64,000 nucleotides of DNA from Paraburkholderia ginsengisoli NBRC 100965 (GTDB taxonomy: Bacteria > Pseudomonadota > Gammaproteobacteria > Burkholderiales > Burkholderiaceae), in assembly GCF_000739735.1 (NCBI RefSeq), contig NZ_BBJF01000005.1, positions 496,001-560,000 of the forward strand, given 5' to 3'. The notes beneath the pieces are model-generated. The model was not told the origin of the DNA. It saw only the letters and a list, made by a program, of their open reading frames with translations, and did not search any database. Positions 8,913-17,329 of the stretch are shown here, in pieces. Position 1 is the first letter of the stretch; each line of letters opens with the position of its first letter. The position numbers and the translations under genes were made by a program.

Positions 8913-9494
8913 TCAGTCGGCGAAGCAACGAAACGCCAGGCTGATACGCGGCCCGCTCATGGCCGCCAGCTTCGGAATGCCATGCTCGTGCGTGAATTGC
9001 GACGCATAGCTCATCACGAGACAACTCCCTGGTTCCAGGTCGACATGGACGATGCGGCCGGCGCCCGTCTTCGGACGGATCGACATGCGCCGGCTCGCAC
9101 CTAGCGAAAGGATCGCAATCGGCTGCGCGGCTAGCAGTCGGTCGGTCTTGTCGCTGTGGAGCGCGACGCTGTCGTTTTCATCGCGATACAGATTCAGACC
9201 GACCCGATTGAACGGCGCGCCGATGAGCGCGCGTACGGCTTCGAACGCTTCGCCCAGCGGTGCGGGCAAGTCCGCGGATTCCCGGGAGAAGGTGGCCAGC
9301 AGGCGCGGCACGGCGACTTCGCGGTCGTACATCATGCGTTGCTGGCTGAGCCAGCCGACGTTCTGAAGCGCCTCGTTAAACCATCGCTGTGCTATTGCGG
9401 GTGCGATTGCTTCCGGCAGATAGCGCATGCCACCTTCTTTGTCGCGGAGAAGGGGGACGGGCTCGGGGGCGAACAGGCTTGGTTGCGAAGCCAT
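8913..9494 (-). CDS. alkB: AlkB-like Fe(II)/2-oxoglutarate-dependent DNA dioxygenase
   Basis: A 193-residue 2OG-Fe(II) oxygenase of the AlkB family, which removes alkyl groups from nucleobases by oxidation. Iron ligands are H113 and D115 (ALHSDKTD) and H171 (THEHGIPK); R183 and R189 in GPRISLAFR bind 2-oxoglutarate. The nucleotide-recognition region NRVGLNLYRDENDSV is also present. The start MASQPSLFAPEPVPLL is typical of the family. A near-perfect LexA box lies 69-87 bases upstream and overlaps a -10-like element, so the gene is probably part of the SOS response rather than an Ada regulon. Annotators might name it alkB or alkB2-like. Confidence 0.9.
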   Translation of the reverse strand: MASQPSLFAPEPVPLLRDKEGGMRYLPEAIAPAIAQRWFNEALQNVGWLSQQRMMYDREVAVPRLLATFSRESADLPAPLGEAFEAVRALIGAPFNRVGLNLYRDENDSVALHSDKTDRLLAAQPIAILSLGASRRMSIRPKTGAGRIVHVDLEPGSCLVMSYASQFTHEHGIPKLAAMSGPRISLAFRCFAD

Positions 9495-9558
9495 GGCTGG
9501 TGGGCGGCGCGTTCTCGCCTGCGAGGTAGGGCGGACGCCGAGGGGTTAGTGGTAGCAC

Positions 9559-9581
9559 ATTGTACTGTGTTTTTATACAGT
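9559..9581 (-). promoter_or_regulatory. LexA (SOS) box and overlapping -10 element of the AlkB gene
   Basis: CTGT-N8-ACAG at 9565-9580 is exact, with an AT-rich core of T and A residues; flanking bases extend the match to TACTGT...ACAGT (9563-9581). On the minus strand, TACAAT (complement of 9559-9564) is a good -10 hexamer partly inside the box. It is the only such element seen before an annotated gene in the window. Confidence 0.8.
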
Positions 9582-9626
9582 GTTTCGGGGTCGGGCCGGA
9601 AGAATGGACTGCGGCGGTCTGCATCT

Positions 9627-10220
9627 TCAACCGCCGTTGGGATTAGCGCCCGAACTGAAAATGCTGGAAAGCAGATCCGAAGTAACCACCGTGCAGTATT
9701 CAGCGTGCAGATTGGCCAGCGACATCGCGTGAACGTCTTCGGCACTGCGAGGCGTCCCGTTCCAGTCGGTCCGCGCAAACGTGAAGCAACCGTCGGCGAC
9801 GAGATAAGTATGGAAGCCGAGGTTGCCCGCCATGCGCACCGTTGCCTCGACCGAATTGTTGGTGATGACGCCCGCCACGACCAATGTGTCGTGGCCTGCA
9901 GATCGAAGCCGAGCTTCCAGATCGGTGCCGATGAATGCACTGTTCGTCTGTTTCGGAATGAGGGGTTCGCCGGCTATCGGCGCAACCGCGGGCTTGAATT
10001 CGTGCCCTGGCTGGCCCGGACGATAGTGGGATCGCGGGTCGGTCGAGTCGTGCCGAACGTGCCACACCGGCCAGCCGCGGCTGCGCCAGTGGGCAAGCAG
10101 GCGGCCAATTTTCATCTCTGCATCAGGGTTGTTTCGCGTGCCCCAACTGGGATGATCTATCGCGCGTTGCAGGTCGATCAGCAGAAGCACGGCGCCGGGA
10201 GGCGGAAGGTGGGGGTGCAT
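9627..10220 (-). CDS. Isochorismatase-fold cysteine hydrolase homologue with Cys replaced by Ser
   Basis: A 197-residue protein of the isochorismatase/nicotinamidase fold. D16 (LLLIDLQ) and K90 (IPKQTNSAF) of the catalytic triad are present, but the expected nucleophile position in the G-V-x-T-x-x-C-V motif reads GVITNNSVEAT, giving S123. The rest of that segment (MAGNLGFHTYLVADGCFTF) is well conserved, so this is not a frameshift. It may be a hydrolase that uses another mechanism, as in EntB/PhzD-type isochorismatases, or a non-catalytic binder. Substrate is unknown. It lies upstream of the AlkB gene on the same strand but is separated by the SOS promoter. Confidence 0.85.
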   Translation of the reverse strand: MHPHLPPPGAVLLLIDLQRAIDHPSWGTRNNPDAEMKIGRLLAHWRSRGWPVWHVRHDSTDPRSHYRPGQPGHEFKPAVAPIAGEPLIPKQTNSAFIGTDLEARLRSAGHDTLVVAGVITNNSVEATVRMAGNLGFHTYLVADGCFTFARTDWNGTPRSAEDVHAMSLANLHAEYCTVVTSDLLSSIFSSGANPNGG

Positions 10221-10323
10221 AGGTCGAGGCAGGTGTGAGGTTGATCAATGTCATGGCTTGTCCGCGCACGAATGTCACGATGACGGCGATACCATCCTTT
10301 CGTGCAACTGAAGCAACGAAGCG

Positions 10324-10713
10324 CTAGCCGGCTTCGGGATATTCAGGCAGACCGTCCATTGTGTTGTCCCAGGGTAGCCGGTGCCTGCACCACGTGTGAC
10401 TCGCCGGAGGAACATCGGCGGGCTCGTCGAGAGAGCAGGTCGAAACGTCGACCGAATCCGCCGAGTCAACCTTTGCGTACGTCAGCGGCGTCCCGCAGTC
10501 GCCGCAGAAGGTGCGAAGCACCCCGGGGCTGGATTCAAACGTCTTCGGTGTGCCTTGTACCCAACTCAGTCCGCCCCTGCTTACGCTGAACCACGCAACC
10601 GCCGGCGCCGCCGATACTTTCCGGCAGGTCGCGCAGTGACAAAGCGTCGTGTAGAACGGGCTTGAATGAATTTCATACCGGACAGCACGGCAATAGCATC
10701 CACCTGTCAGCAT
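10324..10713 (-). CDS. GFA family (glutathione-dependent formaldehyde-activating enzyme-like) zinc protein
   Basis: A 129-residue protein of the Mss4-like GFA family. Cysteines form the expected zinc pattern: C6 and C8 (GGCYCRAVRYE), C25, C27 and C30 (LCHCATCRK), C70 and C73 (FCGDCGTPL). The start MLTGGCYC at 10713 fits the family; the 38 residues upstream in the same frame do not. The family's founding member speeds formation of S-hydroxymethylglutathione, but most members have no proven substrate. It is not adjacent to a formaldehyde dehydrogenase here. Confidence 0.85.
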   Translation of the reverse strand: MLTGGCYCRAVRYEIHSSPFYTTLCHCATCRKVSAAPAVAWFSVSRGGLSWVQGTPKTFESSPGVLRTFCGDCGTPLTYAKVDSADSVDVSTCSLDEPADVPPASHTWCRHRLPWDNTMDGLPEYPEAG

Positions 10714-10847
10714 CGAACCCCTCGGCTTTCGTTCCGGGACAGATTGTCGGCAATGTGGAGCGGCTTGTCGAGCGATTGAAACTGGGACTCGGCGTTCAAC
10801 GCACGCCTCGCTCCCAGCCGAACGCACAACGAGTAGCCGCTACCCGT

Positions 10848-11753
10848 TCACGCCCCTGACGCGACAATCGGCGCATTCGCCTGCAAATATGCCCACAGCC
10901 GCTCGGCGACCGGACCCTGTGCGCCGTCGCGGCGGCGAGCGGCAACCACCGTTTCCGTGCGGCCGGGAAAGTACCGTCCCGCAATCGACCTGAGCGTGCC
11001 GTGACGAATTTCGCCGTCGATCAGGAAGTCCGGCAGATGCCCCCACGCGAGCCCCTGCAGAATGACATCCTTCTTCATGAACTGATCCGCGACCGTGATC
11101 TGATGCGCGCCCTCGATCACCAGGAAATGCTCGTCGCGCGGCGCGCGAGCCGAATCGCGCATCACGCACTGCGTGTAGTCGCGCAGATGTTCCGGGCGCA
11201 AAGTTTTGGGCAGCGCCGCCGGCAGCAGGTTCGGAGCGATCACCGGCACCAGCCGGATCTTGCAAAGCGCGATCGACTCCAGCAGCGGGTCCGTCGCGTC
11301 GACGCGGTGGAACATCAGGTCGGCGTCGCGCGCCTTCAGACGTTCGACCGGACCGCTAACGGTTTCGAAATGCAGATGCAATCGCGTATGCACGCACGTC
11401 GTGAAGAAGCGCGCGAGTAGCCCGAGTACAGCCGGACGTGGGCACAGGTCGCCCAACACCACATGCAATTCGCTCTCTTCGCCCATCGCCAATTGCGCCG
11501 CGTGTTGACGCAAGCCCTCGGCTTCGGAAAGCAGCGGCTGCATGCGTTCATGGAACGACCGCCCCGCATCGCTCAGCTTGACGCGGTAGCCGCCGCGATC
11601 GAGCAGGTTCAGACCCGCCTCGCTTTCGAGCCGCGCGACCGCGGCGAACACAGCCGGGTGGGATCGATGCAGAGCCGCCGCCGCGGCCTGGAAGCTGCCC
11701 GTGCGAATCACGGCATCGAAGCATTTCAGGTCGTGCAGCGAAAAATCGTTCAT
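10848..11753 (-). CDS. LysR family transcriptional regulator
   Basis: A 301-residue LysR-type regulator with the winged-helix domain in residues 1-60 (LHDLKCFDAVIRTGSFQAAAAAL, then HPAVFAAVARLESEAG) and a substrate-binding domain after about 90. The ATG at 11753 has AGGAA 9 bases upstream; an ATG eight codons earlier has no ribosome site. It is divergent from the enol-lactonase-like hydrolase gene with 145 bases between starts, the usual layout for a LysR regulator and its target. The inducer is unknown. Confidence 0.88.
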   Translation of the reverse strand: MNDFSLHDLKCFDAVIRTGSFQAAAAALHRSHPAVFAAVARLESEAGLNLLDRGGYRVKLSDAGRSFHERMQPLLSEAEGLRQHAAQLAMGEESELHVVLGDLCPRPAVLGLLARFFTTCVHTRLHLHFETVSGPVERLKARDADLMFHRVDATDPLLESIALCKIRLVPVIAPNLLPAALPKTLRPEHLRDYTQCVMRDSARAPRDEHFLVIEGAHQITVADQFMKKDVILQGLAWGHLPDFLIDGEIRHGTLRSIAGRYFPGRTETVVAARRRDGAQGPVAERLWAYLQANAPIVASGA

Positions 11754-11898
11754 GTCATTTTTCCTGACAGAGAGCATCCGGATTTTGTAATTTTATCGGA
11801 AGCAGACGTTGTCCATACTCGATGCCATGAACCCGCGCCGTCACGATGCGAGGCCACGAGGGCCTCGCGACCCGGCGCTTTCGTTGCGAGAGAACGTT

Positions 11899-12750
11899 AT
11901 GGATAACTTTTCCTACTTCACGACCTCCGATGGCGCGAGCATTGCCTACCGGATGGAAGGTCACGGCAGTCAGCCAGTGCTGGTGCTGTCCAATTCGATC
12001 GGCACGACGCTGCGCATGTGGGACGGACAGGTGCCCGAGCTGAGCCGTCATTTTTCAGTGCTGCGTTACGACGCTCGCGGACATGGCGCGTCCAGCGTGC
12101 CGGCCGGACCGTATCCTCTCGCGCGGCTGGGCCAGGATGTGCTCGAACTGATGGATATGCTCGGCATCGGGCGAGCGCATTTCCTCGGGCTCTCGCTGGG
12201 CGGCATCGTTGGTCAATGGCTGGGCATACATGCGCCGACACGCATCGACCGACTCGTGCTCAGCAATACAGCGCCTTATCTCGGACCGGCGGAGAGATTC
12301 GATGCATCGATCACCGAGGCTCTTCAGGCCGACGATATGACCGCGACCGCCGGGACGTTCCTGCGCAACTGGTTTCCGGCGAGCATGCTGGAGGCGCCGA
12401 ATCCGGTGGTGGAAACTTTCCGCGCAACGCTGCTCGCGACCAACCGTCATGGTCTCGTCGGTTCGTGGCGCGCCGTGCAGGAAGCCGACATGCGAGAGGA
12501 TATTGCGCGCATCACACGGCCGACGCTCGTGATCGCGGGCGAGCACGATACGGTGACGGCACCGAGTTACAGCGTGCGGATGGCGAAGACTATTCCGGGC
12601 GCGACGTTGCTCGTGCTGCCTGCGGTGCATCTCACCAATGTCGAGTTTCCGCGTGAATTCGTCGACGCGGTCGTGAAGTTCTTGCGATCGCCGCCTGTCG
12701 GCGCGCTTGCAGTGAGCACGCAGGCCGCCGGATGCAGCGCGACGGCTTAG
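11899..12750 (+). CDS. Alpha/beta hydrolase, 3-oxoadipate enol-lactonase (PcaD)-like
   Basis: A 283-residue alpha/beta hydrolase. The nucleophile is S99 in GLSLGG, with D217 (AGEHDTV) and H244 (AVHLTN) completing the triad. LSNSIGTTLRMWDGQ and RYDARGHGAS are typical of 3-oxoadipate enol-lactonases, which open the lactone ring late in the beta-ketoadipate pathway. No other pca gene is adjacent, so the true substrate may be another lactone or ester. The start at 11899 follows GAGAGAA; an upstream in-frame ATG lies within the divergent promoter. Control by the divergent LysR gene is inferred from layout. Confidence 0.85.
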   Translation: MDNFSYFTTSDGASIAYRMEGHGSQPVLVLSNSIGTTLRMWDGQVPELSRHFSVLRYDARGHGASSVPAGPYPLARLGQDVLELMDMLGIGRAHFLGLSLGGIVGQWLGIHAPTRIDRLVLSNTAPYLGPAERFDASITEALQADDMTATAGTFLRNWFPASMLEAPNPVVETFRATLLATNRHGLVGSWRAVQEADMREDIARITRPTLVIAGEHDTVTAPSYSVRMAKTIPGATLLVLPAVHLTNVEFPREFVDAVVKFLRSPPVGALAVSTQAAGCSATA

Positions 12751-12834
12751 ACGGTACGGGTTCACATCCGCGCCACGGCTGTTCATTTCGACTCGCTGCG
12801 CCTAAGCTTTTCGCAAGAGCACGCAGGAGGCGCC

Positions 12835-13653
12835 ATGACCGGTCTGGATTCCGACACCCGTTTCGCCGGCTCGATCCCCGAGCTCTATGACAGCCAACTC
12901 GTTCCGCTGATCTTCGAACCGTACGCCGCGGATCTCGCGAAGAGGGTGGCTGCGCGTCAACCGTCACGGGTGCTCGAAACCGCCGCCGGCACGGGCGTGG
13001 TAACGCGTGCGATGGCGCACGCGTTGCCCGCGCATGTCGAGCTGATTGCAACCGATCTGAGTCAGCCGATGCTCGACCGTGCCGCGACCATCGGCACGTC
13101 GAGGCCGGTGAGGTGGCAACAGGCCGACGCAAGCCGCTTGCCGTTCGACGACGCGAGCTTCGACATCGTCGTCTGCCAGTTCGGACTGATGTTCTTCCCG
13201 GACAAAGCGCGGGCGTTTTCCGAAGCCCGGCGTGTGCTTCGGCGCGGCGGCGTGCTGTTGTTCAACGTCTGGGATCGCATCGAGGAGAACGAGTTCGCCG
13301 ACACCGTCACGTCAGCGCTTGCCGGTCTCTTCCCAGCGGATCCGCCGCTTTTCATGGTGCGCATTCCGCATGGCTATTTCGATGCGCAGGTGATTTCGCG
13401 TGACCTCGAGAAGGCGGGCTTCAACGCCACGCCGCGCATCGAGACGATGGCGGCGCGCAGCCGCGCGAGTTCGGCTCGCGCGGCCGCCGTCGCCTATTGC
13501 CAGGGCACGCCTTTGCGCAACGAGATCGAGGCCCGTTCGGGCACAGGTATCGACGCGGCGACGTCGGCATCCGAGGCTGCACTCGCCGGGCGGTTCGGCA
13601 CAGGACCGATCGACGGCAAGATTCAGGCGCATGTGGTTATCGTCGAGCGCTGA
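12835..13653 (+). CDS. Class I SAM-dependent methyltransferase
   Basis: A 272-residue protein with the Rossmann-type SAM fold: motif I VLETAAGTG at 46-54, the acidic strand end IATDLS, then FDIVVCQFGLMFFPDKARAFSEARRVLRRGG, matching the UbiE/type 11 methyltransferase group. The ATG follows an ideal AGGAGG site by 7 bases. The target molecule cannot be inferred. It sits 84 bases after the hydrolase gene on the same strand and may be cotranscribed, although it has its own strong ribosome site. Confidence 0.85.
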   Translation: MTGLDSDTRFAGSIPELYDSQLVPLIFEPYAADLAKRVAARQPSRVLETAAGTGVVTRAMAHALPAHVELIATDLSQPMLDRAATIGTSRPVRWQQADASRLPFDDASFDIVVCQFGLMFFPDKARAFSEARRVLRRGGVLLFNVWDRIEENEFADTVTSALAGLFPADPPLFMVRIPHGYFDAQVISRDLEKAGFNATPRIETMAARSRASSARAAAVAYCQGTPLRNEIEARSGTGIDAATSASEAALAGRFGTGPIDGKIQAHVVIVER

Positions 13654-13679
13654 GCGTGCCACGCGTCCAAACGAAAGAC

Positions 13680-13705
13680 GCGGCGCACCGAACCCGGTGC
13701 GCCGC
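13680..13705. terminator. Terminator hairpin between convergent genes
   Basis: GCGGCGCACCG (13680-13690) and CGGTGCGCCGC (13695-13705) form a perfect 11-bp stem with a 4-base loop. On the minus strand it is followed by a T-rich stretch (complement of AAACGAAAGA), so it best serves the lipoprotein gene, but its position suits both convergent genes. Confidence 0.7.
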
Positions 13706-13759
13706 GCAATCTGGCCGGCAGTCGCGAACGATCCCCGGCCACCTACGTTCAACCCACGC

Positions 13760-16072
13760 TCAGTTCGACGTCACTAGCGCATCGGACGGCACGATCTTCA
13801 GCGCGCCCGGATTGTCCGCATCCGGATTCGACCAGCGCAGATGCATGCTGGCCGGTCCCGTATCGTGCACGTACTCGACCTTGATCGACGCGCGTTGCTT
13901 TGCGGCGAGCCAGGCCTTGCCGCTGACCGTCGATTGCCCGGACTTCTTCTTGTCGATCACCTTCACGCCGTTGATCCACAGACGCGCGACGTTATCGCTG
14001 TCGATCGAGAACGTATAGGTGCCTTCCTTCGCCGCCTGGATCGCGCCGGTCCACCGCACGCCATAGCCGCTCGCGTTCACACCGGCGGAGGCGTCAGGCG
14101 AATCGGTGCCGCGCTCGGTGTTCAGATCGAAATCGATCATCGGCGTAATCGACGTTTTCACCGGCGCGCTGTTGAAGGTCGGATCGTTGTAGTACCCGAC
14201 CTGCAACACCGGCAGCTTGACGTTGAAGCCGCCCGTCAACGCCTGCGTTTCCGAGGTCTGCCACGGATGGCCGTCCGGATAGATCGTCCCCTGGAACGGC
14301 GTTGCCGGTTCGACCGAAGCGGGCGCGTTCGGCACCTGGCCCCAATGGAAGCGCGTATTGGTGCGGCCGATCATCAGCTCCCACACGATGAAGCCCGTGG
14401 TCCCGCCATAGTTCGCGACGATGCCCGGCATGGTCTGACCCGCCGTGCCCGTGAAGCCGCGTTGCAGCGTTTCGGAGTTCAGCGCGCTGACATTGCTGCC
14501 GTTCGCCGGAGCGCCGTACGGGTTGCCATACGGATGGAACGCGTAGAAGTCCGAGAAGTACGAGCCTTCATCCTCCTGTACTTGCGGCGAATTGATCGGC
14601 TGCGTCGCGCCCGCATTCAGGATCGCGATGCGCGCGTCGTTCATCATCACCGCGCGGGTGTTCTGCAACGCGCCGTTGCCGCTGCAACCGGGCTCGTTCA
14701 TCGGCTCCCAGAAGATGATGCGCGGGTCGTTGCGATGCGGCGCGACGAAGTCGGTGATGTAGCTCGCGAGACTCTGCTTGTACGTCACGGCGGAGTTGGA
14801 CGCGCTCGGCTGGAAGTAAGCCTGTTCGACCGGGGTGCCCGGCGACTGCACCCACTGGCTGTTATGCACGCCCCACACCGGCGCCGGCTGCGGACCGTAT
14901 TGCGGCGTCGGGTTCCAGCAGTCGTCGTAGAAGATCGGCGAAACCTTGATGCCGTGGCGCGCGGCGATCTTCAGCAGGTTCTCGAACTTGCTGAGGAATG
15001 CCACACGATCGTTGGCCCAAACGAGGTAGTGCAGGTACACGGCGATCGTATTCATGCCGTAGGTCTGCGCGTAGGTCAATTCGCGGTTGATGATCTCCGG
15101 GTCGTAGTTCTCCCAGAAGTCGATCGCGTTCACCGCATTGGACGGCGTGTAGACCGCGCCGACCACCTTCGAGAAATCGAAGCTCGGCGACGTCACGGTC
15201 GGATAGGCGCGAATCGTGATGTTGCTGAACGTTGCGCCGACGCCGAAGCGCCGCAGACCGAAGCTGCCCGATTTGAACACGGCGGGCAGCGCGTTGGTCG
15301 CGTCGTTGACGCTGATCACGCGCTGGTTGTCGAGGTCGACGGTAATCGCCGTGCCGCTCGTCGTCACCTTCAGATGATGCGTGCTGCCGCCGACGATCGT
15401 GCTCACCGGATACGAGATGAAGTTCGTCCAGTTGTTGTTCTGGCGGCCGACGACGACCGAGTGCGTCCCCGTGTCGAGGCCGATGAAATAGCCGGTCAGG
15501 CTGTCGGGACCACCGGCCGTTGGGTTGGTCGTGCGAACGATGAAACCCGCGTTCGCCGCGCCGGTGCCGACCGGCGCGCTGACCGTCACGTCCGCTTCGT
15601 ACGACGCGGTCGCGTAGGTGCTCGCCAGCGCGACGGTTTTGTCGCCGGCGCCGGTGCCATTGGTCGCCGGCGCGGGGATCGTGATGCTCGAGTTGCTCGT
15701 GCCGGGGCCCCAGCCTTCGGTCGAGCCGGGCGCGAGATAGTTCGTGAAGTCGCCGAACGAAAGGGTGGTCGTGGAAACCGGCGTCGGGGGGGCGGGCGGT
15801 GTGTAGGGCGGCAGGTCGAGCGTGGGGTCGGCGATCACGAGCGGCGGCGTGGTCGTTTTCATCCCGAGCGGAACGGTCTTCGCGGCCTTGAATTCACTCT
15901 GGACCTTGGCCGCGTCGGCCTGCTCGGCGGCGGAGGCGGCGGCCGCCGCCGACGCCGAGGAATCGACTGCGTTGACCTGCTTATCCGCCGACGCGGACAC
16001 GTTTGGCGAACCGTCATTGCCGCCGCAAGCGCCCAACATGGCGAGCGTCGCCAGCACAAAGTAATTGCGCAC
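13760..16072 (-). CDS. Lipid-anchored glycoside hydrolase with LamG/DUF1080-like and PA14 domains
   Basis: A 770-residue exported lipoprotein. The lipobox LGAC puts the lipidated cysteine at 16. Residues 20-100 are an Ala/Pro/Thr-rich linker. About 105-290 resemble a concanavalin-type DUF1080/LamG sandwich. About 300-620 look like a clan A TIM-barrel hydrolase: FWEPMNEPG supplies the N459-E460 acid/base pair, and E565 in FIVWELMIGR is the candidate nucleophile. About 640-765 is a PA14-type carbohydrate module (YGVRWTGAI, TYTFSIDSDNVARLWINGVKVID, LRWSNPD). It probably cleaves a polysaccharide outside the inner membrane. It is monocistronic, with a long palindromic AT-rich region upstream. GH family and substrate are unknown. 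Confidence 0.78.
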   Translation of the reverse strand: MRNYFVLATLAMLGACGGNDGSPNVSASADKQVNAVDSSASAAAAASAAEQADAAKVQSEFKAAKTVPLGMKTTTPPLVIADPTLDLPPYTPPAPPTPVSTTTLSFGDFTNYLAPGSTEGWGPGTSNSSITIPAPATNGTGAGDKTVALASTYATASYEADVTVSAPVGTGAANAGFIVRTTNPTAGGPDSLTGYFIGLDTGTHSVVVGRQNNNWTNFISYPVSTIVGGSTHHLKVTTSGTAITVDLDNQRVISVNDATNALPAVFKSGSFGLRRFGVGATFSNITIRAYPTVTSPSFDFSKVVGAVYTPSNAVNAIDFWENYDPEIINRELTYAQTYGMNTIAVYLHYLVWANDRVAFLSKFENLLKIAARHGIKVSPIFYDDCWNPTPQYGPQPAPVWGVHNSQWVQSPGTPVEQAYFQPSASNSAVTYKQSLASYITDFVAPHRNDPRIIFWEPMNEPGCSGNGALQNTRAVMMNDARIAILNAGATQPINSPQVQEDEGSYFSDFYAFHPYGNPYGAPANGSNVSALNSETLQRGFTGTAGQTMPGIVANYGGTTGFIVWELMIGRTNTRFHWGQVPNAPASVEPATPFQGTIYPDGHPWQTSETQALTGGFNVKLPVLQVGYYNDPTFNSAPVKTSITPMIDFDLNTERGTDSPDASAGVNASGYGVRWTGAIQAAKEGTYTFSIDSDNVARLWINGVKVIDKKKSGQSTVSGKAWLAAKQRASIKVEYVHDTGPASMHLRWSNPDADNPGALKIVPSDALVTSN

Positions 16073-16429
16073 CTTTATCTCCTGATGTCCCCGCTTAATT
16101 GATGGTCATAATTATTATTAAATCCGCATACGGCCATAGATTGAGGGGCCGGCCGTATCGATGCGGAAATCGATATGAATAATATTATTAGTTTGGCCGG
16201 GCTGTATCAGTACATACCCGCAATTGTCGGAAGAAGGCCGGCGCGATACGCGCGAGGGAGACGCGGCAAATAATGCGCAATGGATCAAGTGCGATAAGTC
16301 GTTGTCGATCGCTCATCCGTCAGCGGGCATAATCCGTTTTCCCGCCGCTCGCATACGCTGTGCGATGCGCTGCCATCGCGCTATAGCGAACCCGGTGACG
16401 CGCCCTTCGCGCGCTTCTCAGGACCACTC
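16073..16429. other. Intergenic region upstream of the glycoside hydrolase and DMT genes
   Basis: 357 bases between divergent genes. It has an unusually AT-rich patch with the imperfect inverted repeat listed at 16110-16190; both divergent promoters must lie here. No open frame of coding character was seen. Confidence 0.6.
16110..16190. repeat. Long imperfect inverted repeat in the glycoside hydrolase promoter region
   Basis: The left arm (16110-16135) and right arm (16151-16190) are imperfect inverted copies. Both contain an AT-rich block of ATTATT units followed by CCGCAT and ACGGCC (read toward the centre), with a short insertion in the right arm. The centre is about 15 bases. It could be an operator, a cruciform or a 5' UTR hairpin of the hydrolase mRNA. 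Confidence 0.6.
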
Positions 16430-17329
16430 ATGCCGCCTACTGTCGCCGTCCGTCACACCGCCGTGCCGCTGCGCAGCGTCGCGCTGATCCTCGTGTCGAT
16501 GTTCTGTTTCGCGGTCGTCGACGCGCTGGCCAAATCGGTGGCGCTCGCGTATCCGGCCAACGAAGTGACGTTCTTCCGCATGCTGTTCGGCCTGTTTCCG
16601 GCGGTAGCGATGTGCGTGCGCGGTAAGCCGCTCACCGTGCGTCTCAAACAGATGGACGTGCGCGGGCAGACCCTGCGCTCGCTGACGCTGCTCGGCGCGT
16701 CCGGTTTGTTCTTCGCGGGCCTGCCGTACATGCCGCTCAGCGAAGCGGTCGCGATCGTCTATTCGGAGACTCTGCTGGTGATCGTGCTGGCGCCGTTGTT
16801 GTTGAAGGAAGTGCTCAAACCGCGCGATGCGTTCGCGGCCGCGATCGGCTTTGTCGGCGTGCTGTTCGTGGTGCGCCCGGACGGTTCGCATTCGAGTTGG
16901 CTCGGTCCTGTTCTGCTGATTTCGAGCGCGTTGTTCGGCGCGCTGTCGATCATCCAGATCAAACGCATTCGCGCCACCGACGACTCCGCCACCACCGTGT
17001 TGTACTTCACGGCGGTCGGCACGCTCGTCACGGGCGCGTCGCTGTTCTTCGCGTGGCGCACGCCGTCGTTCAACGCGCTGGCGGTGATGGCGTTGCTCGG
17101 CGTGTTCGCGACTGCCGGACAGTTGCTGATGACGATGGCGTTCCGTCAGGCCGATGCCGGTGCGCTCGCGCCGTACAACTACACGAGCATCGTGTGGGCC
17201 GCGCTATTCGGCTATGTGGTGTGGGGCGAGACGATCGGCGCGATGTCGCTGCTCGGCATCGCGCTGATCGTCGGCAGTTCGATTGCGGTCGCGATGCGCA
17301 GGAAGCCGGAAGAAGGTCCGCTCGTCTAG
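16430..17329 (+). CDS. EamA/DMT family membrane transporter
   Basis: A 299-residue inner-membrane protein with about ten hydrophobic segments arranged as two EamA repeats (residues about 15-145 and 160-290). EVTFFRMLFGLFPAVA, PYMPLSEAVAIVYSETLLVIVLAPLLLKE and the second-repeat copy TSIVWAALFGYVVWGE are characteristic of the drug/metabolite transporter superfamily. The substrate is unknown; many such proteins export amino acids or metabolites. The ribosome site is AGGA about 9 bases before the ATG. Confidence 0.88.
   Translation: MPPTVAVRHTAVPLRSVALILVSMFCFAVVDALAKSVALAYPANEVTFFRMLFGLFPAVAMCVRGKPLTVRLKQMDVRGQTLRSLTLLGASGLFFAGLPYMPLSEAVAIVYSETLLVIVLAPLLLKEVLKPRDAFAAAIGFVGVLFVVRPDGSHSSWLGPVLLISSALFGALSIIQIKRIRATDDSATTVLYFTAVGTLVTGASLFFAWRTPSFNALAVMALLGVFATAGQLLMTMAFRQADAGALAPYNYTSIVWAALFGYVVWGETIGAMSLLGIALIVGSSIAVAMRRKPEEGPLV

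Noticed and set aside
13841..16102. 753-codon open frame on the + strand opposite the glycoside hydrolase gene
   Set aside because: It is Arg-rich and featureless; the opposite frame has a lipobox, domains and catalytic residues.
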